Origin: Mangifera indica
Lineage: Eukaryota > Streptophyta > Magnoliopsida > Sapindales > Anacardiaceae
DNA: 64,000 bases
Direction: 5' to 3'
NCBI RefSeq assembly: GCF_011075055.1
Contig: NC_058139.1
Location: forward strand, 15,521,584 to 15,585,583
Shown here in pieces: positions 1-10,561 of the stretch (its first letter is position 1; each line of letters begins with the position of its first letter). The position numbers were made by a program, and so were the translations under genes. The notes below the pieces were generated by a model. The model ran no database searches. It was given only the letters and a program-made list of their open reading frames with translations, and had not been told where the DNA came from.

Positions 1-1227
1 AATTTCAAATTAAATTACAAGGTGCAAGGTATTTTTCATATTTCTATACTTTATTTCTTGAAACAACATGTGAATTTCATCCTACCATTATTGCATATGA
101 TATAAATATGATCTAAATTATTTAATTTTGTTACCAAAATCCTTTCAAAGAGGATAAAGAGAACCGTTGCTTAACAAACAAGCACCACAATTTTCATAAA
201 CTAAGTCCCCCTAAATATTACATGGAGAAGTTAGACTTTTATATAAGCCTAAAAAACAATAAAATAATACGTTTGAATTCAAATAAAAGGCAAAATATTA
301 GTTTATAGAACTTTTCCCAAGTGGCAAGGGACAAGGAGCCACCCAAAGTTGACAACCTCGTCTTTGTCGAATTAGGAAACCTTGAGCCACCCACATATCT
401 TCTATATTAATGTTTCTCCTTGGATTTGTGTCTTCCCAAGGTGAGCTAATACAAAAATGCTTAATGATGTTCATGATAATAAAGTACAAGATTATACTAA
501 TACATATTAAACACACATGCATTTACATTAGGCTTAGTTATTAAGCTTGGATCCAAGTGCACTTAATGGAGTAGTTTAGGCCCAAAGATAAATGCAAGGC
601 CATTTGACATGGAGTTAAGTCATGGACTTTGGGTAAGATGATGGAGCTTGATAAGTTGCTTGATGAATCCTTGGGTAACTTTATATCAAATTACCTAATT
701 ACTAACTAAACCACTAATATAAATATATGCATTTTAGTTCATTTCAAGCATGAGATGTTCATTTGAACTAAAAAGCCTTTTCTTACTAAAAGAAATTTCT
801 CTCTTTCTTCTCTCTAGTTTCGGCCAAAACCACTTTGCTTCATTTAGTGCATTTCTTTGGAGACTTGATAATGGTGAATTTATCCTCCACCATATTTCAT
901 CAAATATTTGAGCTTGGAGTTGGTAAAAAATTTAACCTTCTTCATATAAGCTTATATTCCATTGACTCATGCTTATATGTTACATGCATGTGCATTTTAC
1001 ATCATTTTCTTCATCAAGTTCTTTCAAGCCCATCTCATTAAGGGCCCAAACATGGCATGACCACCTAAAGTACAAGTTGATTGGCCCAGCTCTTAAGGCC
1101 TACTATCGTGCGAAACTTAGTTTGACACAACCCACAGGCATGATAGTCATGCTAAAGCCACCTTGGCAAACCAACCATCACCTCTAGGGCTAGCCTATCA
1201 ACAATTACTTGTCAGTTATACTTTTAT
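1..1227. other. AT-rich non-coding sequence, possible old LTR
   Basis: No credible reading frame. A TATAAATA box at 718-725 is followed about 75 nt later by a CT-rich tract (about 798-816) and a gypsy protease relic further on. That order would fit the promoter part of a decayed LTR. The LTR ends cannot be placed, so this is inference only. Confidence 0.3.
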
Positions 1228-1759
1228 GACACATCACTTTATATTCTTATTAATTATGGAAACACATATTGTTTTGTGGAGTGTGGTATTGTTAAGAGAT
1301 TGGGTTTGAGACTTACTAGGATAGCTTAGAAATTCATAATAAATTTTCCAAATGGAGATTGTCTTTTTTTTTTTTTTTGGTAAGTAAGTATATTATTCAC
1401 AACCTAGCCAAAGCAAGGAACAAAAACAACCTAAGTTGAGCTTGACCTAAAAAGACAACAAACTAGCAAGACTGTACAAAGAAACAAGCAATAGAATAAA
1501 AGAATAATACCTCAACCCATAGGACAATCCCTTTGGTGAAGAGTAAATAAACAAAAGGAGCCAAAACCCTTAGATTGTGTTATCAATGATTGTGAAGGGT
1601 AGAGAGTTGTTAGTCAACTTGATAGTGTTTGACATGCCTAATTTTGACATCATATTAGGGATAAAGGTTTTTAGAGATACATTGCTAAGATTGATTGTTA
1701 GAGGAAAAAGATTAGATTTACCCTTGATGATGGGGACTTTTGGTAAGATGTGTTACTTC
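1228..1759 (+). pseudogene. Ty3/gypsy aspartic protease relic, split by a LINE end
   Basis: Translating from 1228 gives a retropepsin-like stretch in which the usual L-I-D-S-G active site has become LINYGNTYCFVE. After a 209-bp insertion, the frame resumes with ELLVNLIVFDMPNFDIILG (about 1600-1657), the conserved second half of plant gypsy proteases (flap/D-x-I-L-G motif). In-frame stops and the lost catalytic Asp show it is dead. No gag or RT belonging to it is visible nearby. Confidence 0.6.
1363..1571 (-). mobile_element. Truncated L1-like LINE 3' end, antisense
   Basis: Begins with a T-run (1364-1378), then GGTAAGTAAGTATATTATT, read as the complement of a LINE 3' end plus poly(A). It is flanked by a 7-bp direct repeat AGATTGT (1356-1362 and 1572-1578), consistent with a target-site duplication, and it interrupts the gypsy protease. 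A similar sequence lies at 40766-40954. Only about 200 bp was inserted, typical of 5' truncation. Confidence 0.6.
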
Positions 1760-2728
1760 ACACTTTGGTGGAAATCTCAAATCACCAAAAGTTGCTATAT
1801 GTTTTTGTTTGCAAGCAACAACAACGTTTTGCACAATAGATATAATAAAATAAATAAATCAGTTAGTTTTCATAATACATGTATATTTCATATATTATTT
1901 CGAAAAACAAAATGAATTTTGAAAAATACTTGTTAAAATACCCTAAACTAAAAAAAAAATCAATTACCCCCCAAAATGGAATATATCAATAACACCCTTA
2001 ATTGGTAAATAGCGAAAAACACCACTAAACAGGCTACCTATATTGAATAAAACATACGTACTATAAATATTAGAAAAACCCACCACGTGTGACATGCATG
2101 GTGAATATAACCCCCCTTCCCTCCAAATGGTGGTAAATAACCAAAAATCTCACATCATGCATATCACACATACATTCACATATCAACCCCTCATGAATGG
2201 TGGAAAATATCTTAAAACTCCCATCATCCAAATCATGCATGGTGGGAAAATATGTAACATCTTCAACTTTCTCATCTTGTGTAACTTGTATGGTGACTGC
2301 AAAATAACGCATGGGGATGAAAATCACTCAAAATATCTTATTTTTAAATTGGATTTTACCAATAATTGATTATAAACCTATTCTAACACAAAACTGTTGA
2401 TAAATATTATGAAAAATAACAAATAAATCAAATTATTTCACACAAAAAACAATTGGAAAACATATATCTAAAACCTAAAAAATTTATTTAAAAATATCTA
2501 AATCTCAACATTATAAGTTATTAAATATGATAAAGAATGATACACTAACTTTTTTTCCTATTTTAATTACTGAAAATTAATTAAAATTGTCAAAAATGTT
2601 GTAAAAATTAAGTATGTAAGGTTTCTCTCAATATGCAGGGTGAGAACTTGTGATTTTAATAGTGGAAAATAAACTTTAAGATTTATTTATATATGGGCAA
2701 TTTCGCCAATTTTGATTATTTTAATTAA
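1760..2728. other. AT-rich intergenic sequence, no gene seen
   Basis: Nothing codes here. From 2090 to 2310 there are loose repeats around CATGCATGGTG, and a CACGTG palindrome sits near 2084. I see no further structure until the MULE end. Confidence 0.4.
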
Positions 2729-2886
2729 GGGGAATTAAATTAAATGCCTTATCGTACTTTAAACTAAGCAAAAATATCCCCTTTTTCATTTCTTAAGCGA
2801 AAATGTCCTATTTTCAAAGCCTCAAGCAAAAAGTGCTCCAATTTTTTTAAAATGCCAATACTACCCTTTACTATTTCTATATAAAC
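2729..2886 (+). repeat. Left terminal inverted repeat of the MULE
   Basis: Pairs with the complement of 8170-8288. Matching blocks in order are GGAATTAAATTAA, CTAAGCAAAAATAT, AAATGTCC and a CCAATACTACCC-like block followed by AT-rich sequence. The match is interrupted by small indels, so the element is old. Confidence 0.65.
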
Positions 2887-3104
2887 TCTTACTTTCATAT
2901 CTTTCTCATATCATTCAAACTCTCACCTCGCCTTCATTTTTACTTAATATTTGATACTGTGGTTTAGTTTGAAAGGAAGAACATTTGTATTTCTAAATTT
3001 GAATCAAAAAAATCAATTTGTGAAAATAAGGTATTTATACAAATGTTAACCAAAAATTTAATTTTATTTGTTAAATCAAGTTCATATATTATATAAATAC
3101 AGTA

Positions 3105-3620
3105 TTTAGATCATTGATGATATATTAGGGGGTTAAATAAAATGTTAGAAAAATATGGTGGCATTTTATAGTAAACAATGTATGAAGGTTTTAAATAAAA
3201 TGTTACAAAAATATAGGGTTATTTCAATACAAGACAATGTATGAGGGCATTAAATAAAATATTAGATAAATATAAAGAGTATTTTGAAATTAGACAGACT
3301 ATGAGGGTGCTAAATGAGATATGTCTAAAATAAGGGGACATTTTGATATTATAATAATATCAAGTTTGTATATGTTATGAAAATATAAAGGGCATTTTTA
3401 TTTTAGTAATACATTAAGGGGTTAAATGAAATATTAGAAAAATATATAGGCCATTTTGATATTAACCAATATATGAAACATATATTTTGATATCAAATAA
3501 TGTATAAGGGTATTAAATGAAATGTAAAAAAATTAGAGCAGACATATTGACATTCAACCATATATGAGGGGGTTAAATGAAATTATAAGAACATATAAGG
3601 GTCATTTTGATATTGGTAAA
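3105..3620 (+). repeat. Degenerate minisatellite inside the MULE
   Basis: About seven to eight imperfect copies of a 55-70 bp unit with the theme TATGAGGG-(T)TAAATGAAAT-ATTAGAAAAATATA-GG-CATTTTGATATT. Copies differ by many substitutions and some are partial. It lies between the left inverted end and the transposase relic. Confidence 0.7.
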
Positions 3621-3756
3621 TGTTTAATGTGAATTTTTCATGATAATTTTTTTAACCAAAATTTTTAATTGTAGAATTGATAATTTAAATGATTGGTTAT
3701 GTTATTCATTCGAAGGAGAATTGATCTAATGTGATCAAAATACAATGAAGTATATT

Positions 3757-4800
3757 GAAGGTTTTAAAAAACTAGTTAAAATCCCATTCACAACAATACT
3801 TGAGGGATTTATTTAACTGTCAAGTGAAAAGTATGATATCAATCTAATCCAAAACTATATTCAGTTATTCATGAAACCAAAAAGTATTGAGCTCGACTCC
3901 CTTGTAAAAATAAAATATGATGAAGATATGGAGGGCCTTATTGACATTTCACAATACTTCTAGAAATGTATTTTAGTTTTTGTTACATGTACCATTATTG
4001 AAGGATAAGGAGAAGAAGAAATAGGTGGCAACAATGATGGTAAAGTGAAAAAGGAATCCAATAGGGAAGACTTGACTGATTTTCGTAATGATGCATTTTA
4101 TATTGTTGTAGAATGAGTTAGTGGAGATAAAGAGAAGGTTTTAGATTAGGGTATTTTGATGAGAACGAGATGACTGATGTTCCTCTTGATAAGCCAGACT
4201 TTGAGGATACATCACCTATTAACTATGATATAAATAGTCTCTAGCTTAAAGATCCTCTTCAAGGTGGCAAGAATTATTCTAGACAATTTTTTGATAACAT
4301 CCCTACTGATCCATTTAGGTAACTACTTGATTTTTCCTCATAACCTTCAACAATATCAAGTTCTGTAAGATTGGTGCAAGAGGGGAATGCTATAAAACTT
4401 GATGACATTTTTAATAATAAAAAACACTTGCAAGATGCAATGGCTCAATTTGTGTTGGATAAAGGATTCTAGTACAGAGTAGTTAGGTTAGACATAATGA
4501 GATGGAAGATTAAGTGTTTTGATGAGAAATGTAAATGGTTTCTATCAAGAAGAAAAGTAAAACCAAGTATTTTGAATCCATAAAATGAATCTCATACACA
4601 TATTCAATAGATCAGATAAAACCACATCATAGACAAGCTGAAGCTTGAATTTTAGGCCAATTAATGAAGTTGAGGTTTGTGTTAATTGATCGTATTTATC
4701 AACCTAAACAGATTATTATTGACATCGTTGACAAGTATAAAATTGATATATCATATTCATCCTAGCATTTCGAAGAATAAAAAGTTATAACCCTATTAGG
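3757..4800 (+). pseudogene. MULE transposase relic (mudrA-like), N-terminal half only
   Basis: The clearest part, 4399-4545, reads as the MuDR DNA-binding domain: DAMAQFVLDKGF, then YRVVRLD, RWKIKCFDEKCKWF with spaced Cys and Trp residues. Downstream (about 4640-4760, after frameshifts) is the stretch IYQPKQIIIDIVDKYKIDI, matching the MULE segment where transposases read Y-x-P-K-x-I-I-x-D. Upstream 3757-4200 gives acidic, stop-broken sequence that fits the variable N-terminus. The catalytic DDE domain and the SWIM zinc finger are absent, so the element cannot move on its own. Confidence 0.65.
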
Positions 4801-4898
4801 ATTAACTTTATTCAACCGACTTCATAACAATAATGTACATACCTCCGCAATAAGGGATGATGTACATAGAGAACTATGAACTGATACTCCCTCATGGC

Positions 4899-5140
4899 TA
4901 GAACCTTGTACAAAATATAATAATAAATTGTTTAGCAACATTTCATATAAAATGTTGTAATATGTAATTACTAACCTTGACTGGGGGAGAAGGAGAAGGA
5001 ATCACAATGCGTAGGGAAAAAGCCTATGACAACCATTGGGAGAACCTTGTATGAAACGTAACAATAAATTATTCAATAACATTTCATATAATATGTTGTA
5101 ACAAATTTAATAATTACTAACCTCAAATAGGGGAGGAGAG
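4899..5140. repeat. Two tandem copies of a ~140 bp unit
   Basis: The block AGAACCTTGTA...ATAATAAATT...TTTCATATAAAATGTTGTAA...TTACTAACCT occurs from about 4901 and again from about 5040, with about 140 bp spacing. The TTACTAACCT ends look like complemented splice donors, so each unit may be a duplicated exon-intron piece of the antisense cargo gene. Confidence 0.55.
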
Positions 5141-5740
5141 GAAATCTGGTAAGCATACTGGTGTGGGCTTACCAGAACCGTCACAAGAACCCTATATGAA
5201 TATATATGTGTTAGACAAACAGGTAGAAAAAATATTTGGTAACGAATAAATAAACATGTGACATTTTCACCTAAACGACTGTATCTAGTAAGATCTGTGT
5301 CACGATGTCCTCCAAACAACTTATTTGAGTTTTCATACAAGACATCTTACTAGAAATCTCCTCTCGTAAAAGAGATATCTCGTGTTGCATCCTTTCCAAA
5401 ATAAGATTGCCTCATCTCATCAATACAACATCAAATGTGGACACCATGGGGGGCCATAGTGATAGGCAAAAGGGGCTATATCATGAATGCCATATTGATA
5501 AGCGAAAGGGCGCTCCATCATAAATGGCATGCTAATGGGTGAAGGGCACTCAACCAATAGAGAAATATGAGCTAGCTCAACAAATGATAACATGGGAGGA
5601 CTCAGCTCAATAAGTGGAGATGCATTGACTGTAGGAGTTGATGATAATGATATTGATGTTGATGTTGATGTTGGTGGAAAGAAAGGATACAAACTTGTTA
5701 GTCCAAAGTAGCCAACAACATCAATACACCATGGCATCTG
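5107..5740 (-). pseudogene. Antisense MULE cargo, Ser/Pro-rich linker remnant
   Basis: Read on the minus strand, 5737-5420 is an open stretch rich in Ser, Thr and Pro with the direct repeat PFAYQYGIHD/PFAYHYG. 5340-5107 is a second short open piece. They lie downstream of the DUF1985 relic in the same direction, where such proteins have a low-complexity linker before the Ulp1-like domain. I could not find the His-Asp-Cys protease core. Weak call, based mainly on position. Confidence 0.3.
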
Positions 5741-6062
5741 TTCCTCGGGTTAGCAAGTATCCAATAGGAAATTGATATCATCCTACTCATTAAACTATAA
5801 CAATTAGCATTTTCTTAATCAATTAATCTATTGAAAGATACTAACTAAATTTTAGTTGAATAAATATCTTATATCACCCCTTATTGGGAGGTTTTTCAAC
5901 GTTTACCTAAACATGTATGGAAACACAAAACAATCAAATAGATCTACCTACTCAGACATGGAGTCAAGCGTTTTGTATATCCAAAGTTGTAATGACAAAA
6001 TAAAAGTTTAGATTCCATCAATTTACTTAAAAAATATATATATTATTTACATTGATTCATTT

Positions 6063-6546
6063 ACTTGAAAAACTTGAGGGAACCCTACAATACTGTACTT
6101 TCTCTTGTTGGTGTTGGGCGAGTCCGATGACAACCTCATAATGGCTTTACAAATAGATGAGTATGTCGTAACCCACACCGATTTCTTCAAGGATATGTAT
6201 TAAATCCATCAAGATGATCAACCAACTGGAGAAACCGTATATCAACCTTTTTTCAGTTATCATTCCCTTGTAATATCATATAGAGACAATATAATAAAAT
6301 CAATTTAATTGCATCCTTATCATTACCCCTCTATAGTCTCACAGTAAATACCCTTTGAATATCACCGTGAGTCACAGATCTGACACCCTTGAAATATATG
6401 TCTCTAATCCTGTTTTTGGCATCCCATGACATATACATCGCAATGTCAATGAATATAGAAAAGTGAAGGTCAATAACAAGAGAAAACTCATATGGGTTAA
6501 ACTTCACGTCAACTTCATTGATCTGAAACCATAATTGGTCTCTCAT
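6063..6546 (-). pseudogene. DUF1985 domain relic (plant transposon/Ulp1-type cargo)
   Basis: The minus-strand frame 6546-6331 gives INEVDVKFNPYEFSLVIDL, then RIRDIYFKGVRSVTHGD-x-QRVF, the pattern of DUF1985 (R/K-F-x-x-x-E-F-A-L-V-T-G-L and a later Y-F-K-G...I-T...L/VF). Further down, 6256-6065 gives FLQLVDHLDGFNTYP and KYSIVGFPQVFQ, matching the later L-V-D-x-L-D-x-F-N-x-Y-P-W and Y-x-L-x-G-F-P motifs in these proteins. Frameshifts and stops separate the pieces. In plants DUF1985 commonly sits N-terminal to an Ulp1-like SUMO-protease domain carried by MULEs. Family recall is from memory and no search was possible. Confidence 0.55.
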
Positions 6547-6895
6547 CTCACGTCATAACCTTTCTTAATATAAATGAGGGGACCAGGACTAAACTAAATC
6601 TCATGTCTCTAAATCGAAGAAAATATCCAAAAGACATCCTCTCAAACATTTGTAACTTCCTCTAAGTTAAAGTAGACATGATCAGGGTTATGGTTTTCTT
6701 TTTACCCAAGTTGTTATCTCTGCTAGAAAGTGTACACTTTCATCAACAAATCTCAATTCCCCTTTTTGTTCCCTTCTCTGATCCCTCTGATGCTCCTCAC
6801 GTCTTCTTTTTTTTTAGTCTTTCTGTCAAACAATAAAAAAATTGTTAGCATGATAATTTTCTTAATATGATTACAATAATTCGAAAAAACAAATT

Positions 6896-7480
6896 GAAAA
6901 TTCGAAACCTACACATAAATAACCTTAAAATGAAATGTACATATCCCTTAAATAAGTAAAATTTATCAATTATCACAATTATTCGGAAAAACAGACTAAA
7001 AATTTGAAAACTAAAAGTCAAAAAACCCTAGGACAATAAATATTTCAATTTGCCCCCTAAATCATGACAACTTTCTATTTGCCCCCTCTAATCCATAACA
7101 ATTTTAATTTTCCCCTTTATAAACCTCATATTTAGAAAAAACCAATAAGAAATTCAAAATCTACATGTCTAAAAACCTTGGTATGAAAGTATATATCCCC
7201 TAAATAAGTACAATCTATTAATTATCTTAATAATTCAAAAAAAGGGATTGTAAATTTGAAAACTACATATTAAAAAATCTTATGATAACAAAAATTTCAA
7301 TTTACCCCCTAAATTTATGAAATTCACAACATGCCCCAAATTCATGGAAATTTTCAATTTGCCCCCTTGAGTACATGACAATTTCATTTTACCCCTAAAA
7401 TACATAACAATTTTGTTGGCCCCCCTCATGAACTTGATAATTAAATATGCCCCATAAACCCAAAAACGTCATTTTACCCC
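6896..7480. repeat. Tandem repeats in the MULE (large imperfect unit plus 'TTTGCCCCCT' motif)
   Basis: Two imperfect copies of a roughly 240-bp unit (about 6915-7080 and 7155-7320) share TAAATAAGTA, AATAATTC, AATTTGAAAACTA and ATTTCAATTTGCCCCCTAAAT-like blocks. Within and after them a 30-bp motif around TTTGCCCCCTAAATCATGAC recurs at least six times to 7480. Confidence 0.6.
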
Positions 7481-7534
7481 TCCTAAACCCATTAAATTAA
7501 ATCTATTCGCCAAAATCCAAAGACTAACAACTTT

Positions 7535-7700
7535 CTCACTATCGTGAAATATCACAAAGGGTCACTATTTAAAAACTCGTTTTTTCCCCTTATTATGAAA
7601 TATTACAAAGAGTCACTATTGAAAACTCCTATTTTCTCTCCTATCACGAATGTTACGTACTGTTTGAAAACTTGCATTTTCCTCCTATTACGAAAATTCT
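7535..7700. repeat. Short tandem repeat, ~55-60 bp unit, about 3-4 copies
   Basis: Recurring theme CTATCACGAAATATTACAAAG followed by AGTCACTATTGAAAACTC and TTTTCCCC. Copies start near 7538, 7594, 7647 and 7687 and become shorter and more diverged to the right. Confidence 0.6.
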
Positions 7701-8169
7701 AAAAACTCAGTTGTTTCTTGATGAATATATACGTTTTGCGATATGTGAGTCATAATATTCATTGCGAAACGACCTCTCCACCATAACTTATAACCAAAAA
7801 AATACAATTTTTGAATCTCATTTCAACACAAAAGAAATATATGCATACTATAGAACAAAAGCCCTCAAAAAATTTCATTCAAAACATACAAAAATCAACC
7901 CATAAAATTGATTGTTTATATTGAAAACTCTAACTCTAAATCATGAAAAATATTTATTTAATCAGTGAAATATCAATATCAAATTGATTAAAAGTTGGTA
8001 AAGAATGAATTACTAACCTCAACCATTTTCGTCATCGAAAAACTGAAGAAAGTCGTCAGAATTTGAAGGTTTTGTGATATTTCATGATGGTGAACATTAA
8101 TTTCTGTGTATTGTGAAATGAGATTTTGTTAAGTACAATATTTTCATGAAAGGATTTTTGCGTTTTATG

Positions 8170-8288
8170 AGAATATATAAGGGGCAGTATCATTAGTTTA
8201 CCTTTTTTTGGACATTTTTGTTGAATGAAGAAAGATGGGAATATTTTTGCTTAGGTTAGGTTATGATGGGAAACTTAATTTAATTTCC
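8170..8288 (-). repeat. Right terminal inverted repeat of the MULE
   Basis: The complement of this stretch matches the left end in the same block order. It ends about 140 bp upstream of the TATA-like box of the downstream gene. Confidence 0.65.
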
Positions 8289-8512
8289 TTTTAATTAATT
8301 TCCGTTTAAAAAATTAGGTAAGGGTAGCAATTTAATTCCCAAAGCGGTACCAAACTCAAAACGACAACGCGTAAAATAAATACACCGTGAGGAAGCAAAG
8401 CAAGGGTTATTGTATTAATAACTATTTTATATTATTTAAATACTTAATGCTCGTCGTGGCTTCTCCTGATAACTCGCTTCTTTGGACTGTCTTTTTAAAC
8501 CAAAAGTGTGCT
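8289..8512 (+). promoter_or_regulatory. Probable promoter and 5' UTR of the downstream gene
   Basis: A TTATATTATTTAAA stretch at 8427-8440 is the only TATA-like box near the first exon, 73-86 nt before the preferred ATG at 8513. An in-frame upstream ATG at 8447 would add 22 residues. The MULE right end lies directly upstream, so transposon DNA now forms the distal promoter. Confidence 0.4.
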
Positions 8513-10561
8513 ATGGTTTCTGATTCTGCCCTTTCGATCACTGAAGTAGTTCTGTCTGTTGTGTACTGTTTGAGTCGGATCTGGCGTTTTCTTCGTTTTT
8601 TTTTTTTTAAGGTGATTATTATCATTATTATTTTGCATTTTGCTTTTGATGTGGGTCAAAAAATCAAGACTTGTTCCTTGCTTTGTTTTCATGGTTACTT
8701 TTTTCATCATGTTTGAAGCCACATTGTTTTTTGTAAGTCTTCCAATTTTCTTGCTGTGGTTGATTTTGTTTCACTGTTATATTGATAAAGGCGGGCTTTT
8801 GTTAATTTTTCGAATTGTTTTTAGGTGGTCGACTCTGAGGGAGAGGTTAATTCATTGCTGCAAAGGTGGAATAAGCCTGTAGGTGAAGTTAAATTTCATT
8901 CTTTTTTTTTTTTTATGATATAGTAAGCCCTCTTTTTGAGTTAAAACTGGAAAGTTACTAATGCTTCTTGAGTTGGATATGGCGATTGAGGCCTTTTCCC
9001 CATAAGTGATACTGTGTTGTGTAAAATAGCTATCTTGTGTATGTGGGTTGGCTACAAAGATTGAAATTTTGGTGGGATTTTAAAAATTTTGAAGCTTTAA
9101 TTATTTTGTGTGTGAGAAGGTAAATTCAAGTTAAGTTTGTAGGGCTTGCAATGGATCATGTTGTTCGTGTAGAGAAAATATATCTAATTGATCTTGAAAG
9201 TGGGTGTGTGGATAGCGAAGATGGTTCTAGGGAAGACAGTATATCTAGTGTTAAAAAGCAGGTGAAGATGTTGCTAGCTAAAGTCTGTAGTCTTTTTATG
9301 GATGTGCGAATGAAAGGTGAAGATAAGGCAAGTTTATGTAGCAACGTGTCAAGTACTAATGGGGTTTCCTTGGAGAATCTGAAGGGAGTGAGTAAAGATG
9401 AAGAGGGGAAGAAAGCTTTTAAGGAGAAGAAAACAGAGTCCAGCAATAGGAAGGCCCCAAAACGTCCCAAACCACCTAGAGGTCCATCATTGGATTCTGC
9501 TGACCTGAAGCTGATCCAAGAGATTACTGAGATTGCCATGTTGAAACGGGCAAGGATTGAGAGAATGAAAGCCGCAAAACAGTCATCACCTAATAGCAAC
9601 ATATTAGCCATGTTGTTCACTGTTCTCTTTTGTCCTGTGACTATTTTTCAAGTTAACAACTTTTGATAAATTTGAGTTTGACTTATGTGAGTTCAACAAT
9701 TGCATAACTGTCTAGTATTTGCTTCCATGATGACTTAACCTCCGAAATGGGTTTCATGCTCTCTATAGTTTTGATGAGAGCTCTTTCCTAGTTCTTGGTT
9801 AATTTTAAAATTTTGAAGAAGGGTCTGAATCATGTTTTTGTTTTGTAGATGTTCTACCTCTAGTTTGATCAGTATTCACCTAGTCCCTTTGGTGTTTTAT
9901 GCTAATCATCTTAGAGATAAGAAGATAATTTGTCTTTGAATGTTTTAAAGACCTACCTTCTCATTCCATGTGCTTTTAACCCCTAGCAGGAATAGGATCA
10001 GTACTGATACGGTTACTCCCTAGGCAAATTAGTTTAGAAAGCAAGATTTCTTTTAGCAGGATATGTTAGTTCTGTATTATTTCATGGTGCCTTTTTGTAC
10101 AATTAAAACTTATCATGTTGTTTTCGAAGAATTCTATTGGTCTTGATAATTGAATAGTGATTTTTATAGCTGTTTTATTCAAAACTTGTAACTTTTTTGT
10201 CTCCTTTTCTTCAAAATTTTCTTGCAGGATTGTCACCCAGATCCACAGAGATAAAATTTGAGGGATCTCCTGTCTCAACAGGATCAACAAAGGGTGGTTT
10301 AATTTCTGTTCAATTCACTGGAAAACCACCTGCAAGTAGTGCAAATGGACCTGGATTTCCCAAGTAAGTCACTGTTGATATTGGCTATGAAAGTTATATT
10401 ACGCACCTTTGCCCCCTATGGTCTGTAAATTCTGAAGATCAATGAAAACAACATCAAGGAAATCTAATAAAATGAAACTAAAATTCTTATTGAATTGCTG
10501 TTTGGTGGAGCAGGTTGCACGTTCAGAGCCACATCAAAGCATGAATATGGCTGCTAGGTGA
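8513..10561 (+). CDS. Plant small membrane protein of unknown function (5 exons)
   Basis: Exons: 8513-8545, 8825-8882, 9143-9651, 10228-10363 and a last one to a TGA at 10559-10561. The first two introns have GT-AG ends and join in frame, giving EVVDSEGEVNSLLQRW then NKPVGLAMDHVVRVEKIYLI. The third exon holds a Lys/Pro-rich stretch (KAPKRPKPPRGPSLD), a helix MLKRARIERMKAAK, and a hydrophobic segment ILAMLFTVLFCPVTIFQ that should be one membrane helix with a basic N-terminal side. I recognise the layout as a conserved plant family with no assigned function. Two junctions look damaged. After CAA at 9649-9651 one base seems missing, so exon 4 (GLSPRSTEIKFEGS... in its natural frame) is shifted. 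The best start of the last exon (10501, LVEQVARSEP...) is preceded by TG, not AG. The alternative acceptor at 10512-10513 shifts the frame. Either a decaying gene or sequence error. Confidence 0.7.

Larger units (their letters stand above)
2729..8288 (+). mobile_element. Mutator-like element (MULE) with DUF1985-type cargo
   Basis: The ends are inverted repeats. The left starts GGGGAATTAAATTAA and shares CTAAGCAAAAATAT and AAATGTCC blocks with the complement of the right end. A 10-bp direct repeat TTTTAATTAA flanks this definition (2719-2728 and 8289-8298), within the 9-11 bp usual for MULEs, though its palindromic core makes it weak evidence. Inside are a mudrA-like transposase N-terminal half on + and a DUF1985-type relic on -. 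This arrangement resembles plant MULEs that carry Ulp1-like protease genes. No protease catalytic core is recognisable. The true ends could lie slightly further out (2695 and 8340), where similarity is weaker. Confidence 0.65.

Noticed and set aside
3105..3620. Regularly spaced repeats resembling a CRISPR array
   Set aside because: Repeats are degenerate and contiguous with no unique spacers, in a plant transposon.
9156..9620. 154-codon open frame opposite the third exon of the membrane-protein gene
   Set aside because: A mirror of the real coding exon. No motif, and the + strand is supported by splicing and domain layout.
9651..9666. Ending the membrane protein at the TGA at 9664 without splicing
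   Set aside because: The sequence after 10228 has a long open, family-like reading (GGLISVQFTGKPPAS) and typical intron borders (GT at 9652, TTGCAG at 10222-10227), so intron 3 is real even though the junction looks faulty.
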